Shown here in pieces: positions 1 through 7,891 of a stretch of DNA of 64,000 nt. Each line of letters begins with the position of its first letter. Positions within the stretch are counted from its first letter, which is position 1. The notes below the pieces were generated by a model. The model searched no databases, was not told where the DNA came from, and saw only the letters and a program-made list of their open reading frames with translations. A program made the position numbers and the translations under genes. This DNA is from Frateuria terrea (GTDB lineage Bacteria; Pseudomonadota; Gammaproteobacteria; Xanthomonadales; Rhodanobacteraceae), in the NCBI RefSeq assembly GCF_900115705.1, contig NZ_FOXL01000003.1, forward strand, positions 124,001 through 188,000, in the 5' to 3' direction.

Positions 1-673
1 AGTAGTGCCACAGCGATCGCGCATCGACCGCCAGCGGGTCGCCACCGGCCGAGGCGTCGTACAGTCCCAGGCCGAGCCGGTCCACGACCAGTGGGCGTGG
101 CAGCTGCACCTCGACACGCCAGCCGCCACCATCCTCCTGCCACTGCCCGACCAGCCGGTCGGGCCAGCCGGGCACCGGCGGATCGAGCAGCCGCGCGGTG
201 AAACTGCCCGGCGCGGCGCTGGCCAGCAGGTAGCGCAGGCGCGCGTCGCCGCGGTCGAGTTCGAGGATGAGGTGATCGGCGCGCAATGCACCCGGGTCGT
301 CCGCATCGGCGCGCACGCGCCGGGTCTGGCGCTGCTGCACGTAGAGGTAGAACCCGTCGGCGTCCTCGGCCAGCAGCACGCTGCCGCGCGGACCCAGCGG
401 CTGGCTCCACGGCGTCAGCGGCGCCCAGTCGTCGCCGTAGCCGTCGACGGTGATCGGCGTGGCGGCCTGTTCGACATACCAGCCGCGAGCGTCCTGCGGC
501 AGGGCGGCGCCGGTCGCCACCAGGCTGCGCGCCACTGCCCGCGCGGAGGCGACCAGCGCCTGCGCCTGGCCTTCGCGCAACAGCGTCTCCATCTGCCGCA
601 CGTACAACCAGCCGGCCACCGGCAGAGCCAGCGTGCACAGGGCGACCAGCAGCAGCTTGCGGCGCAGGTTCAT
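1..673 (-). CDS. Sensor histidine kinase, PdsS-like, N-terminal part (cut by window edge)
   Basis: Partial gene. About 224 N-terminal residues are present and the kinase core lies off the left edge. The start MNLRRKLLLVALCTLALPVA gives one N-terminal membrane segment (about residues 5-25). A helical stretch follows, then a putative periplasmic domain opening with ITVDGYGDDW (residues 74-83). That opening is typical of a CBM9-like sugar-binding fold in the histidine kinase of the proteobacterial dedicated sortase system (PdsS, TIGR03785 type). The gene is third in a minus-strand operon behind the response regulator and a small exported protein. No kinase motif is visible, so the kinase call rests on the N-terminus and the neighbouring regulator. 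Confidence 0.6.
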   Translation of the reverse strand, partial: MNLRRKLLLVALCTLALPVAGWLYVRQMETLLREGQAQALVASARAVARSLVATGAALPQDARGWYVEQAATPITVDGYGDDWAPLTPWSQPLGPRGSVLLAEDADGFYLYVQQRQTRRVRADADDPGALRADHLILELDRGDARLRYLLASAAPGSFTARLLDPPVPGWPDRLVGQWQEDGGGWRVEVQLPRPLVVDRLGLGLYDASAGGDPLAVDARSLWHY

Positions 674-705
674 TGCATCAGCTTGGGGTAATCCGTCGCT
701 GCGGG

Positions 706-1263
706 CTAGCGGGGCGCGGCCGTTCGCCGATAACCGGTGCCGACAACGACGCGCATGAAGTCATCGAGCAATGCCGCGCGCTGCGGGTCTGCATCCTTGA
801 AGCTCATCGACCAGCTCAGGCGGATGCCGGTGGCCTTGCCCGGATCGCAGAACACCACGGCGTCGTCGACCTTGTCGCTGCCCTCGAACACCACCGCTTC
901 GCACGGCATCGCGCGATGGCGGACCGGAAAGCGGGCGACCTTGGCCGCCGGGTCGGCCTGAAGGTAATGCTCGCGGTCGGCGTCGAGCTCCGCATCGAGG
1001 CTGGCGAGCTTGCGGGGCCAGACATTGAGCACCATGACTCCGTAGGGCTCCCCGGTCCACTCGCCACGGTAGATCACCAGGTTCACGCCGATGGCGCGTG
1101 CGTAGGTACAGCAGTCGGCGGTCCAGCCGGCCGGCGTGGGCGCATGGACGGTCCAGCCGGGCACGTCGCGGTCGGGCTTGCCCTGGGCGGTGGCTTCGCC
1201 TGGCGCGTCGGCGGCAACAGCTGCGGCGACGAGCAGCAGCAAGGCGCCGATCAACCGCCTCAC
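706..1263 (-). CDS. Small exported protein of unknown function between the two-component genes
   Basis: About 185 residues. A GTG start at 1263 overlaps the TGA of the upstream response regulator (GTGA) and puts the signal peptide MRRLIGALLLLVAAAVA directly at the N-terminus. An ATG nine bases further upstream (1272) is also in frame but adds residues before the signal peptide, so I prefer GTG. The mature part contains two adjacent cysteines (ADCCTYAR) and two more (MPCEAVVF, VVFCDPG), which could form disulfides in the periplasm. I do not recognise the family. Its place between regulator and sensor suggests an accessory role in signal detection. Confidence 0.7.
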   Translation of the reverse strand: MRRLIGALLLLVAAAVAADAPGEATAQGKPDRDVPGWTVHAPTPAGWTADCCTYARAIGVNLVIYRGEWTGEPYGVMVLNVWPRKLASLDAELDADREHYLQADPAAKVARFPVRHRAMPCEAVVFEGSDKVDDAVVFCDPGKATGIRLSWSMSFKDADPQRAALLDDFMRVVVGTGYRRTAAPR

Positions 1264-1949
1264 GGCTTCCACCGGTAACCGACGCCGTGCACGGTTTCGA
1301 TCGCATCGAAATCGGGCGCCAGCGCGACGAATTTCTTGCGGATGCGCTTGATGTGCGAGGTGATGGTGGCATCGTCCACCACCAGTTCCGCCTCGCGCAT
1401 CAGCTGGTCGCGGTTCTTCACGTGGCCGGGGAAGCGCACCAGCGTGTGCACCATCCAGAACTCGGTGACGGTGAGCGGGATCTCGGCGCCGTTCCAGGTC
1501 ACGCGCATGCGCTCGGATTCGAGCTTGAGCGGCCCGTGCGCGATCACCGTCTCGCTGGATGCCGGCGCCTTCAGCGATTCGATGCGGCGGAACAGCGCCG
1601 CAATCCGCGCGGCCAGCTGGTGCAGGCTGGTGTCCTTGCTGAGGTAGTCGTCGGCGCCCAGGCGCAGGCCCGAGATCACGTCGAAATCCGAATCGCGCGC
1701 GGTAAGGAAAATGATCGGCAACGTGGCCGACTTGGCGCGCAGCTCGCGGCAGAGGTCGAAGCCGCCTTCGGGTTCATCGCCCAGGCCGATATCGATGATC
1801 ACCAGTTCCGGCAGCTTCATCGCGAAAGCGGTGGACGCCTCCTGCCGCGAACCGTAGCCGCGCGTGTCGTAGCCGAAGCGGTTCAGCGCCTCGACATAGT
1901 TGGCGCGGATGAGCGGTTCGTCCTCGACGATGGCGATGCTGCGGCCCAT
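1260..1949 (-). CDS. Response regulator, OmpR type, PdsR-like
   Basis: 229 residues: a receiver domain followed by a winged-helix DNA-binding domain. The receiver shows the acidic pocket (VEDE, residues 8-11), phospho-acceptor Asp53 (IIDIGLGDE), Thr83 and Lys105 (DDYLSKD). The output domain runs from about residue 130 to the C-terminus and ends in the winged-helix signature HGVGYRWKP. Segments such as LTVTEFWMVHTLV, FPGHVKNRDQL and VVDDATITSHIKRIRKKF closely match the regulator of the proteobacterial dedicated sortase system (PdsR, TIGR03787 type). It is first in a three-gene operon with the sensor. No sortase or sortase substrate gene lies in this window, so the target genes are unknown. Confidence 0.85.
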   Translation of the reverse strand: MGRSIAIVEDEPLIRANYVEALNRFGYDTRGYGSRQEASTAFAMKLPELVIIDIGLGDEPEGGFDLCRELRAKSATLPIIFLTARDSDFDVISGLRLGADDYLSKDTSLHQLAARIAALFRRIESLKAPASSETVIAHGPLKLESERMRVTWNGAEIPLTVTEFWMVHTLVRFPGHVKNRDQLMREAELVVDDATITSHIKRIRKKFVALAPDFDAIETVHGVGYRWKP

Positions 1950-2118
1950 GACTGGTCTCCCTTTCGGTGGCGCGCAGCGTGCTATGCGCGCCGCCGCGGC
2001 GCAAGGCGGGCGGCGCGACTGCCCGCGTTTTGCCCGATCCGGCCCGCACTGCGCCCGCGCGATGCCGCTGCGTGCGCCCGGCGCCGGCGTCTTATGCAGC
2101 TGACTCCGGAGAGATGCC

Positions 2119-2235
2119 ATGAACAACGCCGCCAGCAAACCCGATCCCAACGCCGAGCTGCGCCACTTCGAACCGTTGCGCGTGGTGCTGGCATTGGGCG
2201 CCCTGCTGCTCGGCCTCGTCATGGGTATCCACTGA
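2119..2235 (+). CDS. Small membrane protein, 38 residues
   Basis: Tiny ORF. A strong ribosome-binding site GGAGAG (2108-2113) lies five bases before the ATG. The product starts MNNAASKPDPNAELRHFEPL, has one hydrophobic helix (about residues 21-36, VVLALGALLLGLV) and ends MGIH. Its stop codon overlaps the Shine-Dalgarno sequence of the next tiny ORF, and a terminator follows at 2403, so the two look like a dedicated bicistronic unit. It is transcribed divergently from the two-component operon. I do not recognise the family. That it is translated is inferred from the RBS and the spacing. Confidence 0.55.
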   Translation: MNNAASKPDPNAELRHFEPLRVVLALGALLLGLVMGIH

Positions 2236-2247
2236 AGGAGACGTGCC

Positions 2248-2361
2248 ATGTCTTTGGAGTATGTCGACCCGTTTGCCGTGGAAGGCGTCGAAGCACCCGT
2301 CGCGCACGGAAGCGCGGCGGGTGCGGGCGAGGAGCCGGATCCCGACTGGCAGCCGCTCTGA
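2248..2361 (+). CDS. Small acidic peptide, 37 residues
   Basis: Second ORF of a possible bicistron. The ATG is preceded by AAGGAG (2235-2240), whose first base is the last base of the upstream stop codon. The peptide starts MSLEYVDPFAVEGVEAPVAH, is rich in Gly, Ala, Glu and Asp in its second half (GSAAGAGEEPDPDW) and ends QPL. It has no cysteine, no signal peptide and no membrane segment. It is followed 42 bases later by a good intrinsic terminator. The function is unknown. A cytoplasmic partner of the upstream membrane peptide, or a peptide precursor, are both possible but unproven. Confidence 0.5.
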   Translation: MSLEYVDPFAVEGVEAPVAHGSAAGAGEEPDPDWQPL

Positions 2362-2402
2362 TCGCCTTCGCTCCTATAAGGCTTTCCGTTAGCCCCGTTC
2401 CT

Positions 2403-2428
2403 TCCCCTCCCTGCGAGGGGATTTTTTT
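2403..2428 (+). terminator. Intrinsic terminator after the tiny-ORF pair
   Basis: Stem CCCCTC (2404-2409) pairs with GAGGGG (2415-2420) around loop CCTGC. An outer T-A pair extends it, and seven T residues follow (2422-2428). It lies 42 bases after the stop of the 37-residue ORF, in the right orientation to end that transcript. Confidence 0.8.
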
Positions 2429-2555
2429 GCCACTGCCCAGGCCGGTTGCGGGCGCCAGCCCGCCGCGCGACCCCAGACACAGGCGGTCACCAACCGTCCA
2501 GGCCGCCGGCTCGCAACGAGGCGTGCGCTTGTTCCGGCTTCGGCGCGAAAAATTT

Positions 2556-2740
2556 TGCTGCTGCCGTGGAACCAACCGGGGACGCGCCGGTCTTGCTGTA
2601 GTGGCGGGCGTCGTCCATTGCCGTGGATTACACCGTCGTCGCCCCCCGGCGACGGCCAGGCGCCCGCTCTGGTGGACTCCTCAACGCGTCCCATTCCGAC
2701 GACGCTTATCCCGGTGCTCCGCGCACCGGGATTTCTTTTT
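2556..2740 (+). ncRNA. Candidate structured small RNA
   Basis: A strong Rho-independent terminator at 2708-2740 has no protein gene in front of it. Upstream, GCGTCGTC (2608-2615) can pair with GACGACGC (2698-2705). Inside that lies a hairpin of eight pairs with a four-base loop (2636-2643 with 2648-2655). A short A/T-rich run near 2548-2560 could mark the promoter, so the 5' end is a guess. Length and shape fit a small RNA of about 100-185 nucleotides. I could not match it to 6S RNA or any other known family. Confidence 0.4.
2708..2740 (+). terminator. Strong intrinsic terminator of the candidate RNA
   Basis: ATCCCGGTGC (2708-2717) pairs perfectly with GCACCGGGAT (2723-2732) around loop TCCGC, followed by TTCTTTTT. 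The ten-pair stem and T tract make this one of the clearest terminators in the window. Confidence 0.85.
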
Positions 2741-2934
2741 GCGCCACGCGAAAGCTCGACGCTACTTGTCGGTCTTCGGGACGGGTGCCGATACCTGCTG
2801 CAAGGAACCCACGGTGACGTGTCCCCTCCGTTCCCACCCTCGCGCGACTAACTATAAGTGGCTCACCCCGTCCACAAGCTAGCAAACCGGGCGCATGGCT
2901 GCCTGCGCTAACGACCCGTCGCTGCGGGCAGCCG

Positions 2935-3603
2935 TCACCCGATGGCCCGCCGCATCGCGGCGACGACCTTCGCGTAGTCGGGCGCGCCGAAAATGGCCGA
3001 GCCGGCAACAAAGGTATCGGCGCCGGCTGCCGCGATCTCGCCGATGTTCTCGGCACTGACGCCACCGTCGATCTCCAGCCGTACGGCGCGACCTCTCTCA
3101 TCGATGCGGCGGCGCACCTCGCGCAGCTTGGCCAGCGCCTCGGGGATGAACTTCTGCCCGCCGAAACCCGGATTGACCGACATGATCAGCACCAGGTCGA
3201 GCTTGTCGAGCACGTGGTCCAGCCAGTTGAGCGGCGTGGCCGGATTGAACACCAGGCCGGCCTGGCAACCGGCGTCGTGGATCAGGCCGATGGTGCGGTC
3301 GACGTGTTCGCTCGCTTCCGGGTGAAAACTGATCAGGCTGGCGCCGGCCTTGGCGAAATCCGGCGCGATGCGGTCGACCGGCTTGACCATCAGGTGCACG
3401 TCGATCGGCGCGGTGATGCCGTAGTCGCGCAAGGCTTTCAACACCATCGGGCCCATCGTGAGATTGGGCACGTAGTGGTTGTCCATCACGTCGAAATGCA
3501 CCCAGTCGCCGCCGGCGGCCAGTACGTTGGCGGTGTCCTCGCCCAAGCGGGCGAAGTTGGCGGAGAGGATGGAAGGAGCGATGACGGGCGATTGCTTGCT
3601 CAT
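2935..3603 (-). CDS. rpe: Ribulose-phosphate 3-epimerase
   Basis: 222 residues, the normal length for Rpe. It interconverts D-ribulose 5-phosphate and D-xylulose 5-phosphate in the pentose phosphate pathway, in the cytoplasm. The TIM-barrel signatures are all present: [13 protein letters not shown] near the N-terminus, [13 protein letters not shown] with metal-binding His36 and Asp38, DVHLMV with His70, [10 protein letters not shown], and EIDGGV carrying the second catalytic Asp near residue 177. The gene stands alone, followed on its 5' side by a REP-like inverted repeat and then djlA. Confidence 0.97.
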   Translation of the reverse strand: MSKQSPVIAPSILSANFARLGEDTANVLAAGGDWVHFDVMDNHYVPNLTMGPMVLKALRDYGITAPIDVHLMVKPVDRIAPDFAKAGASLISFHPEASEHVDRTIGLIHDAGCQAGLVFNPATPLNWLDHVLDKLDLVLIMSVNPGFGGQKFIPEALAKLREVRRRIDERGRAVRLEIDGGVSAENIGEIAAAGADTFVAGSAIFGAPDYAKVVAAMRRAIG

Positions 3604-3631
3604 GGACGGATCCCGGGAAGGTTTTCTTCAG

Positions 3632-3728
3632 CCGTTCGCCCTGAGCGTAGCGCAGCGAAGCCGAAGGGCTGGTGGGTGATGGAAAGGTGGTTCGGCTCCG
3701 GCCTGCAGCCTGCGTTCAGAGCGAACGG
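3632..3728. repeat. REP-like inverted repeat between rpe and djlA
   Basis: CCGTTCGCCCTGAGCG (3632-3647) and CGTTCAGAGCGAACGG (3713-3728) are inverted copies. They differ at 2 of 16 positions, one of which still allows a G-U pair. The inner part contains AGCGTAGCGCAGCGAAGCC, a motif typical of dispersed extragenic repeats in proteobacteria. I saw no second copy in this window. Confidence 0.55.
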
Positions 3729-3770
3729 TCCGTGTTGGCGCCTGGAGCGGATCGTATCGGCCGCGCCTCA

Positions 3771-4568
3771 CTAGAACCCCTTCTCCGCCTTGATCCGCTC
3801 GTATGCCGCGTTGATCTCGCTGGCGCGCGCCTCGGCACGCTTGCGCATGTCCTCGGGCAGGTCGCCGAGGCGGTCGGGGTGGTGCTCGGAAATCAGCTTG
3901 CGATAGGCGCGCTTGATGGCGCGCTCGTCCGCGTTGCGCGTAATGCCGAGCACGGTGTAAGGATCGGGACCGTGGGTGTTGCGATGCGGTGGCACGTAAC
4001 CGCCGCCGCTGCCGCGCCTGCGGTCGCCGGCGGCAGCGTTCCAGGCGTAACCTTTCATCGCCATCAGCGCCATCAGTTCCATGTCGCTGATGCGCAGGGC
4101 GAAGGCGAGCTGGCGCAGGATGCCCATTTTCTCCGGTGGCGGATTGCCCTCGGCGAGCACCGTCTCGATCACCACGTCCAGCACGGGAAAGGCATGATCG
4201 CGGCGCATGCCGACCCAGCGGCGCAGGCCGTCGATCGCCGGTGTGACGTCGAACTCCGGTTGCTTGCCCTGGTTGAAGCTGGCGATGGCCTGCCTGCGCT
4301 GCTCGCCGGTGAGGCCCATGCGGGTCATCATGCGCTCGGCCACCGCGATCTCGGCCTCCGACACGCGCCCGTCCGACTTGGCTACGGCGCCGAGCAGGGC
4401 GAACAGCGGGCCGTACAGCCCGTCCATCTGCGGTGCCGCGCGGTAACGCTGGCTCTGGCGGAGGCTGTCGATGACGAAGCCGATCACCGCGCCGACGATC
4501 GCGCCGGGCAGGCCGTGGCCGAGGATCAGGCCGACGAAGGCCAGCACCAGCGTGGAGGAAAGGTTCAT
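3771..4568 (-). CDS. djlA: DnaJ-like membrane co-chaperone DjlA
   Basis: 265 residues, as expected for DjlA. There is one N-terminal membrane helix ([20 protein letters not shown]). A central TerB-like helical domain begins near residue 50 ([29 protein letters not shown]). A C-terminal J domain with the HPD motif ([10 protein letters not shown]) stimulates the ATPase of DnaK. The ATG at 4568 overlaps the stop of the upstream cytochrome gene (ATGA), which fixes the start and suggests translational coupling. The G-rich segment RRRGSGGGY before the J domain is a typical linker. Confidence 0.93.
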   Translation of the reverse strand: MNLSSTLVLAFVGLILGHGLPGAIVGAVIGFVIDSLRQSQRYRAAPQMDGLYGPLFALLGAVAKSDGRVSEAEIAVAERMMTRMGLTGEQRRQAIASFNQGKQPEFDVTPAIDGLRRWVGMRRDHAFPVLDVVIETVLAEGNPPPEKMGILRQLAFALRISDMELMALMAMKGYAWNAAAGDRRRGSGGGYVPPHRNTHGPDPYTVLGITRNADERAIKRAYRKLISEHHPDRLGDLPEDMRKRAEARASEINAAYERIKAEKGF

Positions 4569-4876
4569 GGCCGCGCCTGCGGTGCCGGCGGCTGTGCGCT
4601 GTACCAGCGTGCCAGCGCATCCAGCTCGGCATCGCTGACGGGCCCGATCGCCGCGCGCATCACCGCCACGTCGCGCCGGCCGTCGTGGTATTGCGCCAGC
4701 GCGTTGCGCAGGTAGTCCAGACGTTGTCCGGCGAGGTTGGGCGCGCCGGGCATCTGCGCCATGCCAGTCTCGCCATGGCAGGCGGCGCACAGGCCCAGCC
4801 GGGCCGGACGGGCGGGGGCAGCGGCAAAAACAGGCAGGGCGGCGACCAGCAGCGCCGCAAGCAGGACGAGTCGCAT
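4565..4876 (-). CDS. Small exported c-type cytochrome
   Basis: 103 residues. The signal peptide [20 protein letters not shown] is followed by one haem-binding motif CAACH, then [15 protein letters not shown], the pattern of small soluble class I cytochromes c. The Met in [16 protein letters not shown] is the likely distal haem ligand. It would carry electrons in the periplasm. The start at 4876 is chosen because it gives a clean signal peptide; longer in-frame versions add an arginine-rich, non-secretory leader. The gene overlaps djlA by four bases, so the two form an operon. Confidence 0.88.
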   Translation of the reverse strand: MRLVLLAALLVAALPVFAAAPARPARLGLCAACHGETGMAQMPGAPNLAGQRLDYLRNALAQYHDGRRDVAVMRAAIGPVSDAELDALARWYSAQPPAPQARP

Positions 4877-4996
4877 CGGCAGGGCGTACAGCGAGATGGA
4901 TTCCCGGGAAGGCGCGATTCTAGCAGCGCGGCGCCGCCGGGCCGTGCGCACCCCGCTAGAATAGGCTGCTCCCAAGCTTCAACGGCGGATCGCCCC

Positions 4997-5893
4997 GTGC
5001 CCACCACCCTGCTGCAATCGAACCTGCCTGGCCTGGACCTGATCCATCGCGGCAAGGTGCGCGACGTCTATGCGCTGTCCGATGACCGCCTGCTGATCGT
5101 CGCCACCGACCGCCTGTCCGCCTTCGACGTGGTGCTGCCCGACCCGATCCCCGGCAAGGGCGAGATGCTTACGCAGATCTCGAACTTCTGGTTCGACAAG
5201 ACCGCGCACATCATTCCCAACCACCTGCTCGAGGTACCGCTGGGCGAAGTGCTGCCCGCGGGCACGGACCTGTCGCTCTACGCCGGCCGCGCGGTAGTGA
5301 CGAGGCGGCTGAAGCCGGTGCCGGTCGAGGCGATCGCGCGCGGCTACCTGATCGGTTCGGGCTGGAAGGACTACCAGGCCACCGGCAAGCTCTGCGGCAT
5401 CGCGCTGCCGCCCGGGCTGAAGCAGGCGCAGCAGCTGCCCGAACCGATTTTCACCCCGTCGACCAAGGCTGCAGTGGGCGACCACGACGAGAACGTGAGC
5501 TTCGATGCGGTGGTCGATGCCGTGGGTCGCGAGCTGGCAGAAAAGGTGCGCGACGCCACGCTGGCGATCTACCGCTGGGCCGCCGCCTACGCCGCCGAGC
5601 GCGGCATCATCATCGCCGATACCAAGTTCGAGTTCGGCACCGACGCCAGCGGCAAGCTGTACGTGATGGACGAGATGCTCACGCCCGACTCCTCGCGCTT
5701 CTGGCCGGCCGACGAGTACCGCACCGGCATCAGCCCGCCCAGCTACGACAAGCAGTTCGTGCGCGACTACCTGGAAACGCTGGACTGGAACAAGAAGGCG
5801 CCCGGACCGCACGTGCCGGGCGAGATCATCGAACGCACCCGCGCCAAGTACGCCGAGGCGCTGGAGCGGCTGGCCGGCATCCGGCTCGACTGA
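4997..5893 (+). CDS. purC: Phosphoribosylaminoimidazole-succinocarboxamide synthase
   Basis: 298 residues, the longer PurC type. It joins aspartate to CAIR with ATP in de novo purine synthesis. Visible signatures are [61 protein letters not shown] and [15 protein letters not shown] chose the GTG at 4997 because the product then begins [13 protein letters not shown], the usual N-terminus; the open frame extends further upstream without homology. It is followed after 22 bases by a DUF962 membrane protein gene. Confidence 0.96.
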   Translation: MPTTLLQSNLPGLDLIHRGKVRDVYALSDDRLLIVATDRLSAFDVVLPDPIPGKGEMLTQISNFWFDKTAHIIPNHLLEVPLGEVLPAGTDLSLYAGRAVVTRRLKPVPVEAIARGYLIGSGWKDYQATGKLCGIALPPGLKQAQQLPEPIFTPSTKAAVGDHDENVSFDAVVDAVGRELAEKVRDATLAIYRWAAAYAAERGIIIADTKFEFGTDASGKLYVMDEMLTPDSSRFWPADEYRTGISPPSYDKQFVRDYLETLDWNKKAPGPHVPGEIIERTRAKYAEALERLAGIRLD

Positions 5894-5915
5894 TCCACCG
5901 ACCCAGGGGGCAACC

Positions 5916-6386
5916 ATGCGCAGCATGCAGAGCTGGCTCGACGGCTACAGCGCCGACCACCGCAACCCGGTCAACCAGGTCCTGCACTGGATCTGCGTGC
6001 CGCCGATCGTGTGGACGGTGGTCGCCCTGCTGTGGACCGTGCCGGTGCCCGCCGCCTGGCTCAAGCCGGGCGCGTGGGCGGTGTTCGCGATGGTGCTGGC
6101 GTTCGGCTGGTACTGGAAGCACTCGCACCGGCTGGGCGGCGCGCTGCTGGTGTTCTTCGCCGCGCTGGCGCTGCTCACCGCGTGGCTGTTCGAGCTGCTC
6201 GGGCCGGTACGGCTGCGCTGGACCGCCCTCGTGGTATTCGTCGTGGCGTGGGTCGGCCAGTTCATCGGCCATCATTACGAAGGCCACCGCCCGAGCTTCC
6301 TCACCGACCTCTCCTACCTGCTGGTCGGCCCGGCCTGGCTGATGGAAAAGCTGCTGCGCAAGCTCGGCTTCAAGGCGCAAAGTTGA
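5916..6386 (+). CDS. DUF962 / Mpo1-like membrane protein
   Basis: 156 residues with about four membrane helices. It carries the family's conserved histidine elements: YSADHRNPVNQVLHWICVP at the start and GQFIGHHYEGHRPSF near the C-terminus. The yeast relative Mpo1 is an iron-dependent dioxygenase acting on 2-hydroxy fatty acids; whether the bacterial member does this is unknown. A good Shine-Dalgarno run AGGGGG precedes the ATG. The stop overlaps the start of the next gene (TGATG), so the two are probably co-translated. Confidence 0.85.
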   Translation: MRSMQSWLDGYSADHRNPVNQVLHWICVPPIVWTVVALLWTVPVPAAWLKPGAWAVFAMVLAFGWYWKHSHRLGGALLVFFAALALLTAWLFELLGPVRLRWTALVVFVVAWVGQFIGHHYEGHRPSFLTDLSYLLVGPAWLMEKLLRKLGFKAQS

Positions 6387-6793
6387 TGCAAACCCTGCTT
6401 ACCCTGCTCAGTACCCTGCTCTGGTGGGTGCTTTACGGCTCGATCGTCGCCCTCGCCGCCAGCCTGATCGCCTGGCCGGTGCTGCGCTGGAGCGAGCGCA
6501 GCAACGTGGTGTTCAACCGCGTGTACTTCGGCTGCCTGCTGTGGAGCCTGCTGGGCTTGCTGCTGGTGGGGCTGGTCGCGGCGCACGAAGGCAACGTGCG
6601 GCCGCCCTATGGCCCGCTGCTCGCCTCGCTGCCGCTGCGCCTGGCGCTGGTGATCGACATGGTCGCCGGCGCGCTGCTGCTGTGGCGCCTCACGCCGCGC
6701 GTGGACGCCCGCCGCATCCGCCCGACCAGCGCCTGCATGGCGATGGCGGCGGTGACGGCGGTGGCCTTCGGTATTGCTACCAGCCTGGCGTAG
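6386..6793 (+). CDS. Small integral membrane protein, unknown
   Basis: 135 residues with four hydrophobic segments: WWVLYGSIVALAASLIAWPV, YFGCLLWSLLGLLLVGLV, LRLALVIDMVAGALLLW and ACMAMAAVTAVAFGIATSL. The ATG shares one base with the stop of the DUF962 gene, marking an operon. I do not recognise the family. The coupling suggests a role in the same membrane or lipid process as its neighbour. Confidence 0.75.
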   Translation: MQTLLTLLSTLLWWVLYGSIVALAASLIAWPVLRWSERSNVVFNRVYFGCLLWSLLGLLLVGLVAAHEGNVRPPYGPLLASLPLRLALVIDMVAGALLLWRLTPRVDARRIRPTSACMAMAAVTAVAFGIATSLA

Positions 6794-6801
6794 CCAGGCG
6801 C

Positions 6802-6859
6802 AGGGTGGGCCAACCTCGCACCGCCAACTTCGCCGAAGCGGTGGGCTGAAGCCCGCCCT
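6802..6859. repeat. Short intergenic inverted repeat
   Basis: AGGGTGGGC (6802-6810) and GCCCGCCCT (6851-6859) form an inverted pair with one wobble. They flank a GC-rich segment containing GTGGGCTGAAGCCC. It sits between two convergent genes and touches the GH43 stop codon. It resembles common intergenic repeats of Xanthomonadales and could serve both genes as a weak bidirectional stop. Confidence 0.4.
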
Positions 6860-7859
6860 ACGGGTCCTGCGGGGGCGCTCCCGGCTCGCCGAGATCGGGC
6901 ATGCCCTCGGCCGTCCAGCCGATCGGCTGGATCCGCGGCGCGCGGCGCGGCGTGCACTTCCAGCCCGGGCCGCCGTTGGCGTGATAGATGATCCAGTCGC
7001 GGCCGTCGGTGCCCTTGAAGAAGCCATTGTGGCCGGGCGCGTACACGTGGTGTTCGGGCGAACTGGCGAACACCGGCTTCGGCGATTTGTGCCACGACGC
7101 CGGATCGAGCAGGTCGGCGTTGCCGTCCGCTTGCAGCAGCCCCAGCGCGTAGTCGTCCGACCAGCAGGCGCTGGCCGAATAGCTGAGGAATACCTTGCCG
7201 TCCGGCCCCTGCAGGAACTCCGGCGCCTCGAGGATCTTGCGCCCGCCCTGCATTTCCCACGCGTACGTGGGCCGGGCGATGTCCACCTGCGGCGAGCCCA
7301 GCGTCCACGGATTGGTCATCGGCGCGATCACCAGGTCGCTGTGGTCGCCGACGTAGGCCGAGTAGACGAAAAAGCGGCGGCCGCCGTGTTCGAACACCGT
7401 GCCGTCGATCCCCGTGCGTTCCGTCTTCAGCATCCCTCGTTCCACCCATCGTCCACGCGTGGGATCGGCCGATGCGTTCTGCAGGACGAACACGTGGCGG
7501 TGATCGTCGTCGTTGTGCCGGGCATCCGCCGCGGTGAAGTAGAGGTACCACTTGCCGTCGATGAGATGCAGTTCGGGCGCCCAGACCGCGGCCGAATCCG
7601 GCCCCTCCGCGGGCGCCCGCCAGGCGACCACGGGCTCGGCCTGCGCCAGCTGCCGCAGGTCGTGCGTCTTGCGCAGTTCGATGCGGTCGCCTGAGGTGCT
7701 GGTGTAGTAGTAGACGCCGTCGCGCTGGATCACCCACGGGTCCGGGCCCGAGGGCAGCAACGGCCTGGAATAGTCCTGCGCGCCGGCCGCCAGCGTCGGG
7801 GCGCTCGCGAGCAGCAGGGCCAGGCTCGCGAGGATCGAGCGGTAGTGCTTCATCGGCAT
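6858..7859 (-). CDS. Glycoside hydrolase family 43, arabinanase/arabinosidase-like
   Basis: 333 residues with an exported, five-bladed beta-propeller of the GH43 type. After the signal peptide the catalytic base sits in SGPDPWVIQRDGVYYY. The pKa-modulating Asp is in TGIDGTVFEHGG and the acid Glu in ILEAPEFLQGPDGKVFL; AAVWAPELHLIDGKWYLYF is another blade signature. The likely substrate is arabinofuranosyl side chains or arabinan, but GH43 also holds xylosidases and galactanases. Either of two ATGs (7859, 7853) could start it; GGAG fits both. It is last gene of the minus arm of the sugar locus. Confidence 0.85.
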   Translation of the reverse strand: MPMKHYRSILASLALLLASAPTLAAGAQDYSRPLLPSGPDPWVIQRDGVYYYTSTSGDRIELRKTHDLRQLAQAEPVVAWRAPAEGPDSAAVWAPELHLIDGKWYLYFTAADARHNDDDHRHVFVLQNASADPTRGRWVERGMLKTERTGIDGTVFEHGGRRFFVYSAYVGDHSDLVIAPMTNPWTLGSPQVDIARPTYAWEMQGGRKILEAPEFLQGPDGKVFLSYSASACWSDDYALGLLQADGNADLLDPASWHKSPKPVFASSPEHHVYAPGHNGFFKGTDGRDWIIYHANGGPGWKCTPRRAPRIQPIGWTAEGMPDLGEPGAPPQDP

Positions 7860-7891
7860 GGGAACTCCGAAGGCAGGCATCGGCACACGCA

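Larger units (their letters stand above)
2429..2934 (+). other. 506-base stretch without a protein gene
   Basis: No convincing coding region on either strand. The first two thirds, up to about 2740, contain a candidate structured RNA ending in a strong terminator (listed separately). The rest, 2741-2934, lies just downstream of the rpe stop codon on the minus strand. I see no recognisable tRNA, tmRNA, SRP RNA or RNase P RNA in it. Confidence 0.5.

Noticed and set aside
1260-2480. 406-codon version of the response regulator with a long N-terminal extension
   Set aside because: The receiver domain begins at MGRSIAIVEDE (1949); the extension crosses the two tiny ORFs and the terminator and has no homology.
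2555-2851. 98-codon ORF across the candidate RNA and its terminator
   Set aside because: It reads through a strong terminator stem, has no RBS and no plausible protein composition.
2741-2934. Possible tmRNA, 6S, SRP or RNase P RNA in the gene-free stretch after rpe
   Set aside because: None of the conserved core sequences (tag ORF, closing stem with central bubble, SRP tetraloop region, P4 pairing) could be found on either strand.
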